Part shown: positions 7,824 to 15,486 of the stretch, one piece after another
How positions within the stretch are numbered: position 1 is the stretch's first letter
Layout: every line of letters begins with the position of its first letter
Origin: an uncultured Clostridia bacterium
GTDB lineage: Bacteria; Bacillota; Clostridia; Christensenellales; Aristaeellaceae
Direction: 5' to 3'
Length of the DNA: 64,000 nucleotides
NCBI GenBank assembly: GCA_934621505.1
Contig: CAKTUU010000003.1
Location: forward strand, 1 to 64,000
Translations under genes and position numbers: made by a program
Notes under the pieces: model-generated
The model's database searches: none
Seen by the model: only the letters and a program-made list of their open reading frames with translations
What the model was told of the DNA's origin: nothing

Positions 7824-8474
7824 ATGAAAAGCAACATTCAGGGGGTCATTTTTGACCTGGACGGCGTGATTGTTTCCACCGACGACTGCCATTACCACGC
7901 GTGGAAGCGCATGGCCGATGAAGAAGGCATCCCCTTCGACCGGACGGTAAACGAACGCCTGAGAGGCGTCAGCCGCATGGACAGTCTGGACATCATTCTG
8001 GAAAAAGCCGGCCGTCCTTACACAGCCGCTGAAAAGCAGGCGCTGGCCCAGCGCAAAAACAACTACTATGTGCAGTTGATCGGCAAGCTGACCGCCGGCG
8101 ACATTCTGCCCGGCGCGATGGATACCCTGCGCTTGCTGAAACAGCGCGGTATTCGCGTGGCGATCGGGTCCTCCAGCAAAAATACGCCCATCATTCTAAA
8201 GCAAATCGGGCTGGACCGCTTCTTTGACGCGGTGGCGGACGGCAACGCCATCACCCACAGCAAGCCCGACCCGGAGGTTTTTTTGCTGGCGGCCCGCCTG
8301 CTTGAGCTGGAACCCGCTCACTGCCTGGTGGTGGAGGACGCGGACGCGGGCGTGGAGGCGGCGCTGGCCGGGCACATGCGCGTGCTGGGCGTCGGGTCCG
8401 CAGCCCGCAACCCCAAAGCGACCTTTTCCGCCTCAGACCTGGCCCATGCGAATTGGGCCGACATTCTTGACTAA
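7824..8474 (+). CDS. pgmB: Beta-phosphoglucomutase (HAD family)
   Basis: Interconverts beta-glucose 1-phosphate and glucose 6-phosphate in maltose/trehalose phosphorolysis. Key residues are visible: nucleophile and acid/base pair in FDLDGVIVSTD, the substrate-binding RLRGVSRMDSL, IGSSSKN, the lysine in HSKPDPEVF, and the Mg-binding VVEDADAG. The length (216 residues) is normal. The ATG at 7824 is preferred (AAGGA five bases upstream) over an in-frame GTG at 7809, whose purine-rich site is too close. tldD follows after 12 bases. No disaccharide phosphorylase is nearby; the glycogen genes lie 11 kb away. Confidence 0.9.
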   Translation: MKSNIQGVIFDLDGVIVSTDDCHYHAWKRMADEEGIPFDRTVNERLRGVSRMDSLDIILEKAGRPYTAAEKQALAQRKNNYYVQLIGKLTAGDILPGAMDTLRLLKQRGIRVAIGSSSKNTPIILKQIGLDRFFDAVADGNAITHSKPDPEVFLLAARLLELEPAHCLVVEDADAGVEAALAGHMRVLGVGSAARNPKATFSASDLAHANWADILD

Positions 8475-8486
8475 CAGGAGGTACCT

Positions 8487-9878
8487 ATGCTGAATCAAGC
8501 GCTGGCGCACGATGCGCTGGAGGCGGCCCTTTCCTGCGGCGGCGACTTTGCCGAGCTGTTTGTGGAGGACCGCCGGAGCCATTCCCTGAGCTTTCAGGAC
8601 AACCGGCTGGAAACGGTGCATTCCGGCCGCACCCATGGCGCGGGCATCCGCGTTTATGTGGGACTGAACGCCATTTACACCTACACCAACGATACCGACC
8701 GGGACGGCCTGCTGCGCTGCGCCAAACAGGCGGCCGCCGCCGTGCGGGACTGGAAGGGCGGCCTTACCGCCGTACAGCCCTTCTACACCCCGGAAATCAA
8801 AAATCTTCACCCCATCCAGTGTATGCCGTCCCAGGCGGAAACCCGCAAAAAGGCGGAGTTTTTGCGGGCGGCTAACGCCGCGGCCCGCGCCTACAGCCCG
8901 GAAATTTCCCAGGTTATGGTGGGCTATAACGACAGCGAGCAGGATGTGCTGATTGCCAACAGCGACGGCCTGTTTGTAACGGATCGCCGGGTATACACCC
9001 GTATGCGCTGCTCCGCCATTGCTTCCAACGGGATGGAAAACCAGAGCGGCGGCGCCAGCCCGGGAGCCATGGCCGGTTTTGAATTGTTCCGGGACCGCAT
9101 CGACCCGGCCTCCTTGGGAGTGGAAGCGGCCACCGGTGCGGTGACCATGCTGCACGCCCCGGTTTGCCCCGGCGGCGTTATGCCCGTGGTCATCGACAAT
9201 GGTTTTGGCGGCGTGATCTTCCACGAGGCCTGCGGCCACAGCCTGGAGGCGACCAGCGTGGCCTTTGGCATGAGCGAGTTTTGCGGCAAGCTGGGCCAGC
9301 AAATCGCCGCGCCCTGTGTAACCGCCATTGACGACGGCACCATTCCCAACGAATGGGGCAGCGAAAACATAGACGACGAGGGCACCCCCACCAACAAGCT
9401 GGTGCTGATTGAAAACGGCATTCTGAAAAACTATATGATCGACCGGCTGAACGGCAAGCGCATGGGCATGGCCCCCACCGGCAGCGCCCGGCGCGAAAGC
9501 TACGTCTTCGCGCCCACATCCCGTATGCGCAACACCTATATTGCCGCCGGTACGGACGATAACGACGCGATGATCGCCACCATGGGCGACGGCCTGTATG
9601 CCTGCAAGATGGGCGGCGGCTCCGTCAACCCCGCCACGGGCGAGTTTAACTTTGCCGTGGCGGAGGGCTATCTGGTGCGGGACGGCAAGATCGTATCCCC
9701 CGTGCGGGGCGCCAGCCTGATCGGCAAGGGCGGCGAGGTGCTGATGAAGATCGACCGCGTGGGCACCGATATGCGCATGGCCCAGGGCGTGTGCGGCAGC
9801 CTCAGCGGCAGCATCCCCGTAAACGTGGGCCAGCCCAGAATCCGTCTTTCGTCCATCACCGTAGGCGGACGCGAGTAA
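8487..9878 (+). CDS. tldD: TldD-family metalloprotease
   Basis: The catalytic subunit of the TldD/TldE (PmbA) heterodimeric peptidase, which in E. coli trims peptides such as microcin B17 precursor and CcdA. At 463 residues it is a normal length. The zinc motif HEACGHSLE lies at about residues 246-254 and the downstream cysteine region GVCGSLSGSIPVN supplies the third ligand. The start has a strong AGGAGG four to five bases upstream. It is 13 bases before tldE, the usual paired arrangement. There is no RiPP precursor or modification gene nearby, so a housekeeping or unidentified peptide substrate is likely. Confidence 0.93.
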   Translation: MLNQALAHDALEAALSCGGDFAELFVEDRRSHSLSFQDNRLETVHSGRTHGAGIRVYVGLNAIYTYTNDTDRDGLLRCAKQAAAAVRDWKGGLTAVQPFYTPEIKNLHPIQCMPSQAETRKKAEFLRAANAAARAYSPEISQVMVGYNDSEQDVLIANSDGLFVTDRRVYTRMRCSAIASNGMENQSGGASPGAMAGFELFRDRIDPASLGVEAATGAVTMLHAPVCPGGVMPVVIDNGFGGVIFHEACGHSLEATSVAFGMSEFCGKLGQQIAAPCVTAIDDGTIPNEWGSENIDDEGTPTNKLVLIENGILKNYMIDRLNGKRMGMAPTGSARRESYVFAPTSRMRNTYIAAGTDDNDAMIATMGDGLYACKMGGGSVNPATGEFNFAVAEGYLVRDGKIVSPVRGASLIGKGGEVLMKIDRVGTDMRMAQGVCGSLSGSIPVNVGQPRIRLSSITVGGRE

Positions 9879-9891
9879 GGAGGCAGAAGAA

Positions 9892-11229
9892 ATGCAAGCG
9901 TTTGTAGCAAAACTGATGCAGGCGGCCAAAGAGGCCGGTATCGAGGCCTGCGAGGCTTATATCATTCAGCAGGACAGCTTCCGGGCCAGTACCACTGACG
10001 GCGAGGTAACGGAATACAGCTCCAACAGCACCCGCGGGTTGGGTTTTCGCGGGCTGAAGAACGGCCGCATGGGCTATGCCGGAACCGAAGCCTTTGACGA
10101 CGAGGCCGTACAGCAGCTGGTGCGGGGCGTTTTGGAAAGCGCCGAGCTGAGCGAGGATACCGACCCGGAATTTTTGTATGAAGGCGGCGACGACGTTCCC
10201 AGCCTGAACCTGCAAAACGACAGCCTGTCCGCCGTGGAGCCTCAGACCAAAATCACCCGGCTTTTGGATATGGAGCAGGTGGTACGCAGCTATCCGGGCG
10301 TGGATAAGGCCGCGGAAAGCATGATTCGCACCGGGCGGTACACGGTAAGCATTATCAATTCCTACGGCATGAACCGCCACTATACGGAGGATACCTGCGT
10401 GATGTTCGGCCAGGCGGTGGCCAAGGACGGCGACGAGGTTTCCACCGGCTTCTACGGCAAGGCCGGACATGACCTTGACCAGCTGAAGCCGGACGAAATC
10501 GGCCGGGAAGCCGCCAGCCGCGCCGTAAACGCCCTGAACGCCAAGCCGGTTCCCTCCGGCAAGTACCGGGTGGTGTTTGACGGCGAGGCCATGACGGATC
10601 TGCTGTCCACCTTCTGCGGCATTTTTTCCGCTGAAAGCGCGCAAAAGGGTCTGTCCCTGCTAAAGGGCCGTCTGGGCGAAAGCGTCGCCGCCGAATGCGT
10701 TACCCTGATCGACGATCCCCTGCTGCCGGACGGGCTGGGCAGCCGTCCCTTTGACGATGAGGGCGTGCCCTCCCGCACCCATGTGCTGGTGGAGAACGGC
10801 GTGTTCAAGACCTTCCTGCACAACTTGAAAACCGCCCACAAGGACGGCGTGCAAACCACCGGCAACGCCCGCAAGGCAGGCGGCTATTCCGCCCCCGTGC
10901 TGGTAGCCCCCTCCAACCTGTACCTGAAGCCCGGCAGCCGCACTCTGGCCGATATGCTGTCCGGCATCGGCAGCGGACTGGTTATTACCGAGGTATCGGG
11001 CCTGCACGCGGGCGCAAACCCGCTCAGCGGCGACTTCTCCCTGCTGTCCAAGGGCTATCTGTTTGAAAACGGCAAGCGGGTAAAGCCGGTCAACCAGATT
11101 ACCGTGGCGGGTAATTTTTACGACCTGCTGAAAAACGCCCGTGAGCTTGCCAGCGATCTGGTTTTCCCCATGGGCAACGTTGGCAGCCCCAGCGTAGACG
11201 CGGGCGAAATGTCCGTCAGCGGCTGCTGA
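9892..11229 (+). CDS. tldE: TldE/PmbA-family protein
   Basis: The non-metal-binding partner of TldD. At 445 residues it has the PmbA fold but lacks the HExxxH zinc motif, which is as expected for the TldE subunit. Recognisable segments include YIIQQDSFRASTTDGEVTEY, RGLGFRGLKNGRMGYAGTE, and HNLKTAHKDGVQTTGNARK near the active-site tunnel. The start is preceded by AAGGAGG (ten bases upstream). An intrinsic terminator follows the stop immediately, closing the pgmB-tldD-tldE unit. Confidence 0.92.
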   Translation: MQAFVAKLMQAAKEAGIEACEAYIIQQDSFRASTTDGEVTEYSSNSTRGLGFRGLKNGRMGYAGTEAFDDEAVQQLVRGVLESAELSEDTDPEFLYEGGDDVPSLNLQNDSLSAVEPQTKITRLLDMEQVVRSYPGVDKAAESMIRTGRYTVSIINSYGMNRHYTEDTCVMFGQAVAKDGDEVSTGFYGKAGHDLDQLKPDEIGREAASRAVNALNAKPVPSGKYRVVFDGEAMTDLLSTFCGIFSAESAQKGLSLLKGRLGESVAAECVTLIDDPLLPDGLGSRPFDDEGVPSRTHVLVENGVFKTFLHNLKTAHKDGVQTTGNARKAGGYSAPVLVAPSNLYLKPGSRTLADMLSGIGSGLVITEVSGLHAGANPLSGDFSLLSKGYLFENGKRVKPVNQITVAGNFYDLLKNARELASDLVFPMGNVGSPSVDAGEMSVSGC

Positions 11230-11233
11230 AAAA

Positions 11234-11275
11234 GCTGCAGCCCTCCTTTCAGAATAGTGGGAGGGCTGCTTTTTG
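11234..11275 (+). terminator. Intrinsic terminator of pgmB-tldD-tldE
   Basis: GCAGCCCTCC pairs perfectly with GGGAGGGCTGC and is followed by TTTTT. It starts within ten bases of the tldE stop. Confidence 0.92.
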
Positions 11276-11292
11276 CAGGGAGGTGTTCTTTC

Positions 11293-11682
11293 ATGAAGCA
11301 GCCTGTGCTGCTATGCTATAATCTGGACACGGAAACCGCCCGCAAGGTGCGGTTGTGCGCCATGCGCTTTCAGGTGCGGTTCTGCCCGGTGTCCCAGGAG
11401 CAGTACGGCCAGTCCATCGGCTCGCTATGCGGGCTTTCGCCGGTCGAAGAAAAGCCTGTCTCCGGCATTGCATTTTCCGACCCCATGCTGGTAATGGCCT
11501 TTTTCCCCGGCCAGCTGATAAGCCTGTTTTTGCAGGCCCTGCGCAAGGCGGCGGTTCCGCCGATCGCCCTAAAGGCCATGCTGACGGATACCAACGCCGC
11601 CTGGGATTCCTTCACCCTGCATCAGGAATTATGCCGGGAGCGGGACGCCATGCAGGCCGGCGCGTCCGCCGTCCATTCATAA
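11293..11682 (+). CDS. DUF3783 domain protein
   Basis: About 129 residues. Start chosen at the ATG at 11293 (MKQPVLLCYNLD), with GGAGGT eight bases upstream. The central LVMAFFPGQLISLFLQALRKAAVP and LKAMLTDTNAAWDSFTLHQELCRER stretches match the DUF3783 family, which is found mostly in Clostridia and has no known function. No signal peptide or membrane segment is convincing. It stands alone between two strong terminators, so it needs its own promoter. None is obvious in the 60 bases before it, and read-through from tldE is possible. Confidence 0.75.
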   Translation: MKQPVLLCYNLDTETARKVRLCAMRFQVRFCPVSQEQYGQSIGSLCGLSPVEEKPVSGIAFSDPMLVMAFFPGQLISLFLQALRKAAVPPIALKAMLTDTNAAWDSFTLHQELCRERDAMQAGASAVHS

Positions 11683-11691
11683 ACCCAAAGC

Positions 11692-11729
11692 AAAAACCGG
11701 AGGGAACAGTGCGTTCTCTCCGGTTTTTT
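11692..11729. terminator. Bidirectional terminator between the DUF3783 gene and the zinc-ribbon gene
   Basis: AAAAACCGGAG...CTCCGGTTTTTT is a near-perfect inverted repeat with an A run on one side and a T run on the other. It serves the plus-strand gene ending at 11682 and the minus-strand gene ending at 11750. Confidence 0.9.
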
Positions 11730-11749
11730 GCGACTGGCCGGACGCGCTC

Positions 11750-13669
11750 TCAGCGCAGCCGCGCCGTTTCGTTCAGGCCATAGGTATAGCGCACCACCAG
11801 CCAGGGCTTGCTGTCGTACATGCCGTAAGCGTCGCCGTACAGACGGTAGCTCTTGCCCACCTCCCAGGTGGTTTTGGAGGAGTTCTCCACATAAATCATC
11901 AGGGGACTTTCCTCCGTGCCAACGTTCATAAAGGCGCGCTGGGGCTTGGTGGTATCAATGGACGTAATCACGCCCTTGCAAACGTAAATCTGGGAACGGG
12001 CCTTGCGGGCGTCCAGATTTTCCATCAGGTCGGTGTACTGGGTGGCAATGTCCCAGGCCTTGCGGGAATAATCGTCAATGTTGGGCACATAGTAGACCGT
12101 ATGTTCCACCCTGGTGGTTTCCTTGCCGGGATAGTCCACAGTGATAATGATGGTGTTGTTGCCAATCTTATCAAAGTTGGCCTTAAAGCTGAAGGAACCG
12201 TCGGTAGGCGTGTTGGTAATGTCCAAATCCACATAGGGCGACAGCACCTTCACCACCGCGCCGGGCAGGGTGGTGCCCCGCACGGTCATGTAATTTTTGC
12301 TGGTGGATGTGGCGATATCGCTGGCCAAATCCAGAGGGATGGACTGCTTTTCCCGGTACAGGGTAACGGTCATGGAATTTTCGCGGCAGTACTGACTGCG
12401 CACCACAATATGGAACGTATTTTCGCCTATGGGCTGCACGGTGGCATTATAATTGACCTTGCCGCCTTCAGTATTGACCAGGTCGCTGTAGTCCTCATCA
12501 TTGATCAGGACGGTGCTGCCCTCGCGCACATAGAATACGATATTGTACATGGCGGTGCTGACCACCTGATAGGGGCTGTCCGGGGTGGACAGTTCGATAG
12601 GCGACAGCGGAATATCAATTTCGTAATGAATGGCCTCCAGCGGCTTTTGCTTGCCCGTATCGGTAATGACAAAGGGCGTCAGGGTAATGGGCATGGTTTC
12701 CTGCAAATAGTCCTCATAATCGTCATACCAGATATGGTCGGGAATGTCAAAGGTGGCATATCCCCCCGTCACAATGGCGGACGTGCGCAATTCCCGAATG
12801 GTAATGCGCTGCCCCTCCTCGCCGGGAATGGTAACGGTATGGGCCGCCAGGTCGTCCCGGATGGTGGGCGTTACAATCGCCACCGGCTTGTCCTGATTCT
12901 TTTGGGAGGTAAACACCGGCACCACAAAAGCCACCACCAGCCAGGCCGCCAGTCCCAGACAGCCGATAATGGTCAGCGCACGGAAAAAGCGCCGCATGCT
13001 GTGACGGCGGGGGCGGCGGTTCTGGTTCATGCCCTTCATCCGCAGCGAGTTTTCATATTCGTCCTGATTGGCATAGGATGGCAAATAGGCGCTGGTATCG
13101 TGAAACCCATCATAAATGGCCTCGTCCTCGCCGGGGCGCTGGATGTTGACCAGCCGGCGGGTATTGCCATAGCCGTATACCTCGTCCTCCGCGTCGCCGC
13201 TGTAGGTAACCCGGTATTTTTCCGGATAAACCTGCCGGGCGTTTGGCTGTACCTGGGTTTCCTCGTCCACCAGCTCCGGCGCTACCGGGCGCAGGCTGGT
13301 ATCCGGGTTGTCGTAGGCGGAAAAAAAGGTGCTGCGGTTGCTGGTGGTGCGCACGGTACGGCCGGAAGGGGCCAGGCCCCGCTGGGCGGCCTGCTGGCGC
13401 AAAGCACGCTGGCGTTCCTCGCCGGACAGCTTGCGTTTTTTCAGCTCCGCCATTTCCACGGACAGCGTATCCCTAGGGTCCATGGTGGTTTCCACCTGGC
13501 CGCTTTCATCGACACGGATATAGGTTTTGGCTTTGGATTTATCGTCCAGCTCTATCTGCCAGGCGGGCACGCCGTCCGCGCCATAGGCGTCGTTGGGCAG
13601 TTCCTGCCCGCAATACATGCAGTGGGGAAGGCTGGCCTGGTTCCATTTGCCGCAATTGGGACACTTCAT
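11750..13669 (-). CDS. Zinc-ribbon single-pass membrane protein with large extracytoplasmic region
   Basis: About 639 residues; start chosen at the ATG at 13669 with AAAGGAG upstream. Residues 1-20 form a zinc ribbon (MKCPNCGKWN...HCMYCG). Residues ~60-225 are charged and low-complexity, probably disordered. One membrane helix lies at ~231-253 (FRALTIIGCLGLAAWLVVAFV). The remaining ~385 residues are outside and include an Ig-like bacterial domain (LPGAVVKVLSPYVD, GSFSFKANFDKIGNNTIIITV) and an OB-like end. The architecture (cytoplasmic ribbon, one TM, beta-rich exterior) recurs in clostridial 'zinc ribbon domain-containing' proteins of unknown function. It could sense or scaffold at the envelope. 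Confidence 0.7.
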   Translation of the reverse strand: MKCPNCGKWNQASLPHCMYCGQELPNDAYGADGVPAWQIELDDKSKAKTYIRVDESGQVETTMDPRDTLSVEMAELKKRKLSGEERQRALRQQAAQRGLAPSGRTVRTTSNRSTFFSAYDNPDTSLRPVAPELVDEETQVQPNARQVYPEKYRVTYSGDAEDEVYGYGNTRRLVNIQRPGEDEAIYDGFHDTSAYLPSYANQDEYENSLRMKGMNQNRRPRRHSMRRFFRALTIIGCLGLAAWLVVAFVVPVFTSQKNQDKPVAIVTPTIRDDLAAHTVTIPGEEGQRITIRELRTSAIVTGGYATFDIPDHIWYDDYEDYLQETMPITLTPFVITDTGKQKPLEAIHYEIDIPLSPIELSTPDSPYQVVSTAMYNIVFYVREGSTVLINDEDYSDLVNTEGGKVNYNATVQPIGENTFHIVVRSQYCRENSMTVTLYREKQSIPLDLASDIATSTSKNYMTVRGTTLPGAVVKVLSPYVDLDITNTPTDGSFSFKANFDKIGNNTIIITVDYPGKETTRVEHTVYYVPNIDDYSRKAWDIATQYTDLMENLDARKARSQIYVCKGVITSIDTTKPQRAFMNVGTEESPLMIYVENSSKTTWEVGKSYRLYGDAYGMYDSKPWLVVRYTYGLNETARLR

Positions 13670-13748
13670 GCTTTGCTCCTTTGGTGATTGGTTACAACAA
13701 AAATCTTCTGGCTTCGCCCGGCGGATTCCTGCCCGGCCCGCCAAGCTG

Positions 13749-14084
13749 TTACATTTGCGCCAGGCCGTTTTCGCACAGGTACTGATACTGCAATTCCATA
13801 TAGGCGTTCAAAAGAGAAGCGATTTTCATATCGTCATCGGGCTGATCGGGGTGATCCGACAGCCAGGCGTCGTAAATGTATTCAAAGGCCTCGTCGTCGT
13901 CATATTCGTTATCGCCCTGACAGCCGTCCGCATCAATCACGCCGGTCAGGCGCATAAAATGCTGGTCATACTCCATCATTTCGTCAATCAGCGACGGCAG
14001 GCGGTCCTTCAGCCCACGAAATTCCTTTCCATCCAGGCGGGATAAAATATAGTTGGCGGCCTGTTGCCGGTCATATCCTTGCAT
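13749..14084 (-). CDS. Small acidic protein of unknown function
   Basis: About 111 residues, starting at the ATG at 14084 (MQGYDRQQAANYIL) with GGGGGAA upstream. A longer start at 14120 is possible but overlaps the rplS terminator. The protein is helical and acidic (GVIDADGCQGDNEYDDDEAF), with no membrane segment, and I recognise no family motif. It lies between rplS and the zinc-ribbon gene on the same strand. Confidence 0.6.
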   Translation of the reverse strand: MQGYDRQQAANYILSRLDGKEFRGLKDRLPSLIDEMMEYDQHFMRLTGVIDADGCQGDNEYDDDEAFEYIYDAWLSDHPDQPDDDMKIASLLNAYMELQYQYLCENGLAQM

Positions 14085-14124
14085 AGCTTTCCCCCATGAT
14101 TGAGCGTTCATCCTAAGCATATAC

Positions 14125-14155
14125 CAAAAGAGCGCCCGAAATGCTTCGGACGCTC
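14125..14155 (-). terminator. Intrinsic terminator of rplS
   Basis: On the minus strand GAGCGTCCGAA-GCAT-TTCGGGCGCTC followed by TTTTGG; a stable stem with one wobble pair. Confidence 0.88.
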
Positions 14156-14168
14156 ATTCGGTTTCGCA

Positions 14169-14519
14169 TTACACGCGCTTGGCTTCCTTGATCTTGGCAG
14201 CCTTGCCCTGCAAATTGCGCAGGTAGTACAGCTTGGCGCGGCGAACCTTACCACGGCGAATCACCTCAATGTGATCCACGCGGGGGCTGTGCAGCGGGAA
14301 CGTGCGCTCTACGCCGATGCCGTAGGACACGCGGCGAACGGTGAACGTTTCGCGGATGCTGCCATTGCGCTTCGCAATCACGGTGCCTTCAAAAGCCTGA
14401 AGACGCTCGCGGCTACCTTCCACCACCTTCACGAAAACGCGAACGGTGTCACCGATGCCAAACTTGGGCAGGTCGGTGCGGAGCTGAGCCTTTTCGATGG
14501 AACGAATGATTTCACTCAT
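14169..14519 (-). CDS. rplS: 50S ribosomal protein L19
   Basis: A component of the large ribosomal subunit at the subunit interface. The 116 residues match L19 throughout: FGIGDTVRVFVKVVEGSRER, FEGTVIAKRNGSIRETFTVR, GIGVERTFPLHSPRVDHIEV and the basic tail GKVRRAKLYYLRNLQGKAAK. The ATG used at 14519 lies eight bases from GGAGG; an ATG seven bases before it is followed at once by a stop in its own frame. The gene is monocistronic here, with its own promoter and terminator. The usual neighbours rpsP, rimM and trmD are not in the window. Confidence 0.97.
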   Translation of the reverse strand: MSEIIRSIEKAQLRTDLPKFGIGDTVRVFVKVVEGSRERLQAFEGTVIAKRNGSIRETFTVRRVSYGIGVERTFPLHSPRVDHIEVIRRGKVRRAKLYYLRNLQGKAAKIKEAKRV

Positions 14520-14602
14520 TTCATGGGCCTCCTTCCTTCGTAGACGTTCGTACCCACGGAGAAATGCCGGGATAGAGGACCGTCCGTTATGTCACAACGA
14601 GT

Positions 14603-14632
14603 ATTATAGCATAGCGCCGCCTCAAATAGCAA
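14603..14632 (-). promoter_or_regulatory. Promoter of rplS, with a ~75-base leader
   Basis: Minus-strand TTGCTA (14632-14627), 18 bases, then perfect TATAAT (14608-14603). The transcript leader (about 14595-14520) has short inverted repeats around CCCGG...TGGG. Some Firmicutes carry an L19 autoregulatory leader, but I cannot confirm that fold here. Confidence 0.7.
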
Positions 14633-14650
14633 TGGTTTGAAACGATTTTT

Positions 14651-15430
14651 TTAAAAATTCCGCAGCATAAAGGTCAGCGGCGTGCCCGTCAGCAGCCGCA
14701 GCAGAATCAGCAGCGCCAGATGCATGGGGTACAGCCCGTAGCCCAGCCATTTGGGCAGCCGCCACGACACATGGGTTTGGCTCAGAATCAGCGGCAGGGA
14801 AAGCCATATCATGCTTTGCAGGTGAAACAGGGCGGAAAGCGGCTCCCCCAACCCCGGCCAGTTCAAAAACGACAGTGGCACGCCAAACAGCCGCGTCACC
14901 TGGCTGGAGGTGCTTCCCCAAAACAGCGCGTAGGCCAGATAGGTCAAAATCAGCCCCGGACGGCTGTCCCGAACCAGATACAGAAGCAAGATAAAGGTAA
15001 GGCCCCGCCAGCCATAGTCGATTTTGCACCAGCCCAGCGCCAGGTAGCACAGCGCGGGCGCCCAAAACTGGCTTGCCAAAAAACGGGACTGAATGCCCCA
15101 AATGGCCGCCAGCGCCAAAAACAGCAGGAACAGAATATTCAAATCCGCCCAGGTGTGATTCAGCGCCATCATGTACAGCGGCTGAGAAACCGCCGCCATC
15201 AGCAGCATGCGCAGGCAGTACCGGGCCATGCTGTGGGTTTTGCGGCTGCCCACCACCAGACACCAGGCGTACAGGGGCAGGGCCATGCGGCCGATGACCC
15301 GCATCTCCGGCGTCTGGGGGAACAGCACCACCCCCATGTGATCCACCAGCATAAACGCCAGCGCCAGGATTTTCAGAAACGATGTGTTGGTATTGCCCGC
15401 CAGGTCTTTGTCGCGCCGCGCTGCAACCAA
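14651..15430 (-). CDS. TraX-family integral membrane protein
   Basis: About 259 residues with seven to eight hydrophobic helices. It begins at a TTG codon at 15430 with AAAGGAGG nine bases upstream; no ATG fits as well. The N-terminal FLKILALAFMLVDHMGVVLF and GRMALPLYAWCLVVG segments are the hallmark of TraX-like proteins, named for the F-plasmid pilin acetylase. In chromosomes of Clostridia the family is common and its substrate is unknown; it is related to membrane acyltransferases. The conserved D-H in 'LVDHMG' is present. No conjugation genes are nearby. Confidence 0.82.
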   Translation of the reverse strand: MVAARRDKDLAGNTNTSFLKILALAFMLVDHMGVVLFPQTPEMRVIGRMALPLYAWCLVVGSRKTHSMARYCLRMLLMAAVSQPLYMMALNHTWADLNILFLLFLALAAIWGIQSRFLASQFWAPALCYLALGWCKIDYGWRGLTFILLLYLVRDSRPGLILTYLAYALFWGSTSSQVTRLFGVPLSFLNWPGLGEPLSALFHLQSMIWLSLPLILSQTHVSWRLPKWLGYGLYPMHLALLILLRLLTGTPLTFMLRNF

Positions 15431-15457
15431 AGTGATGCGCCTCCTTTTGTACGATGC

Positions 15458-15486
15458 ATTATAGCATTTTCTCCCCCGTCTGTCTA
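15458..15486 (-). promoter_or_regulatory. Predicted promoter of the TraX-family gene
   Basis: Minus-strand TAGACA (15486-15481), 17 bases, then TATAAT (15463-15458). The -35 overlaps the stop codon of the upstream oxidoreductase gene. Confidence 0.65.
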
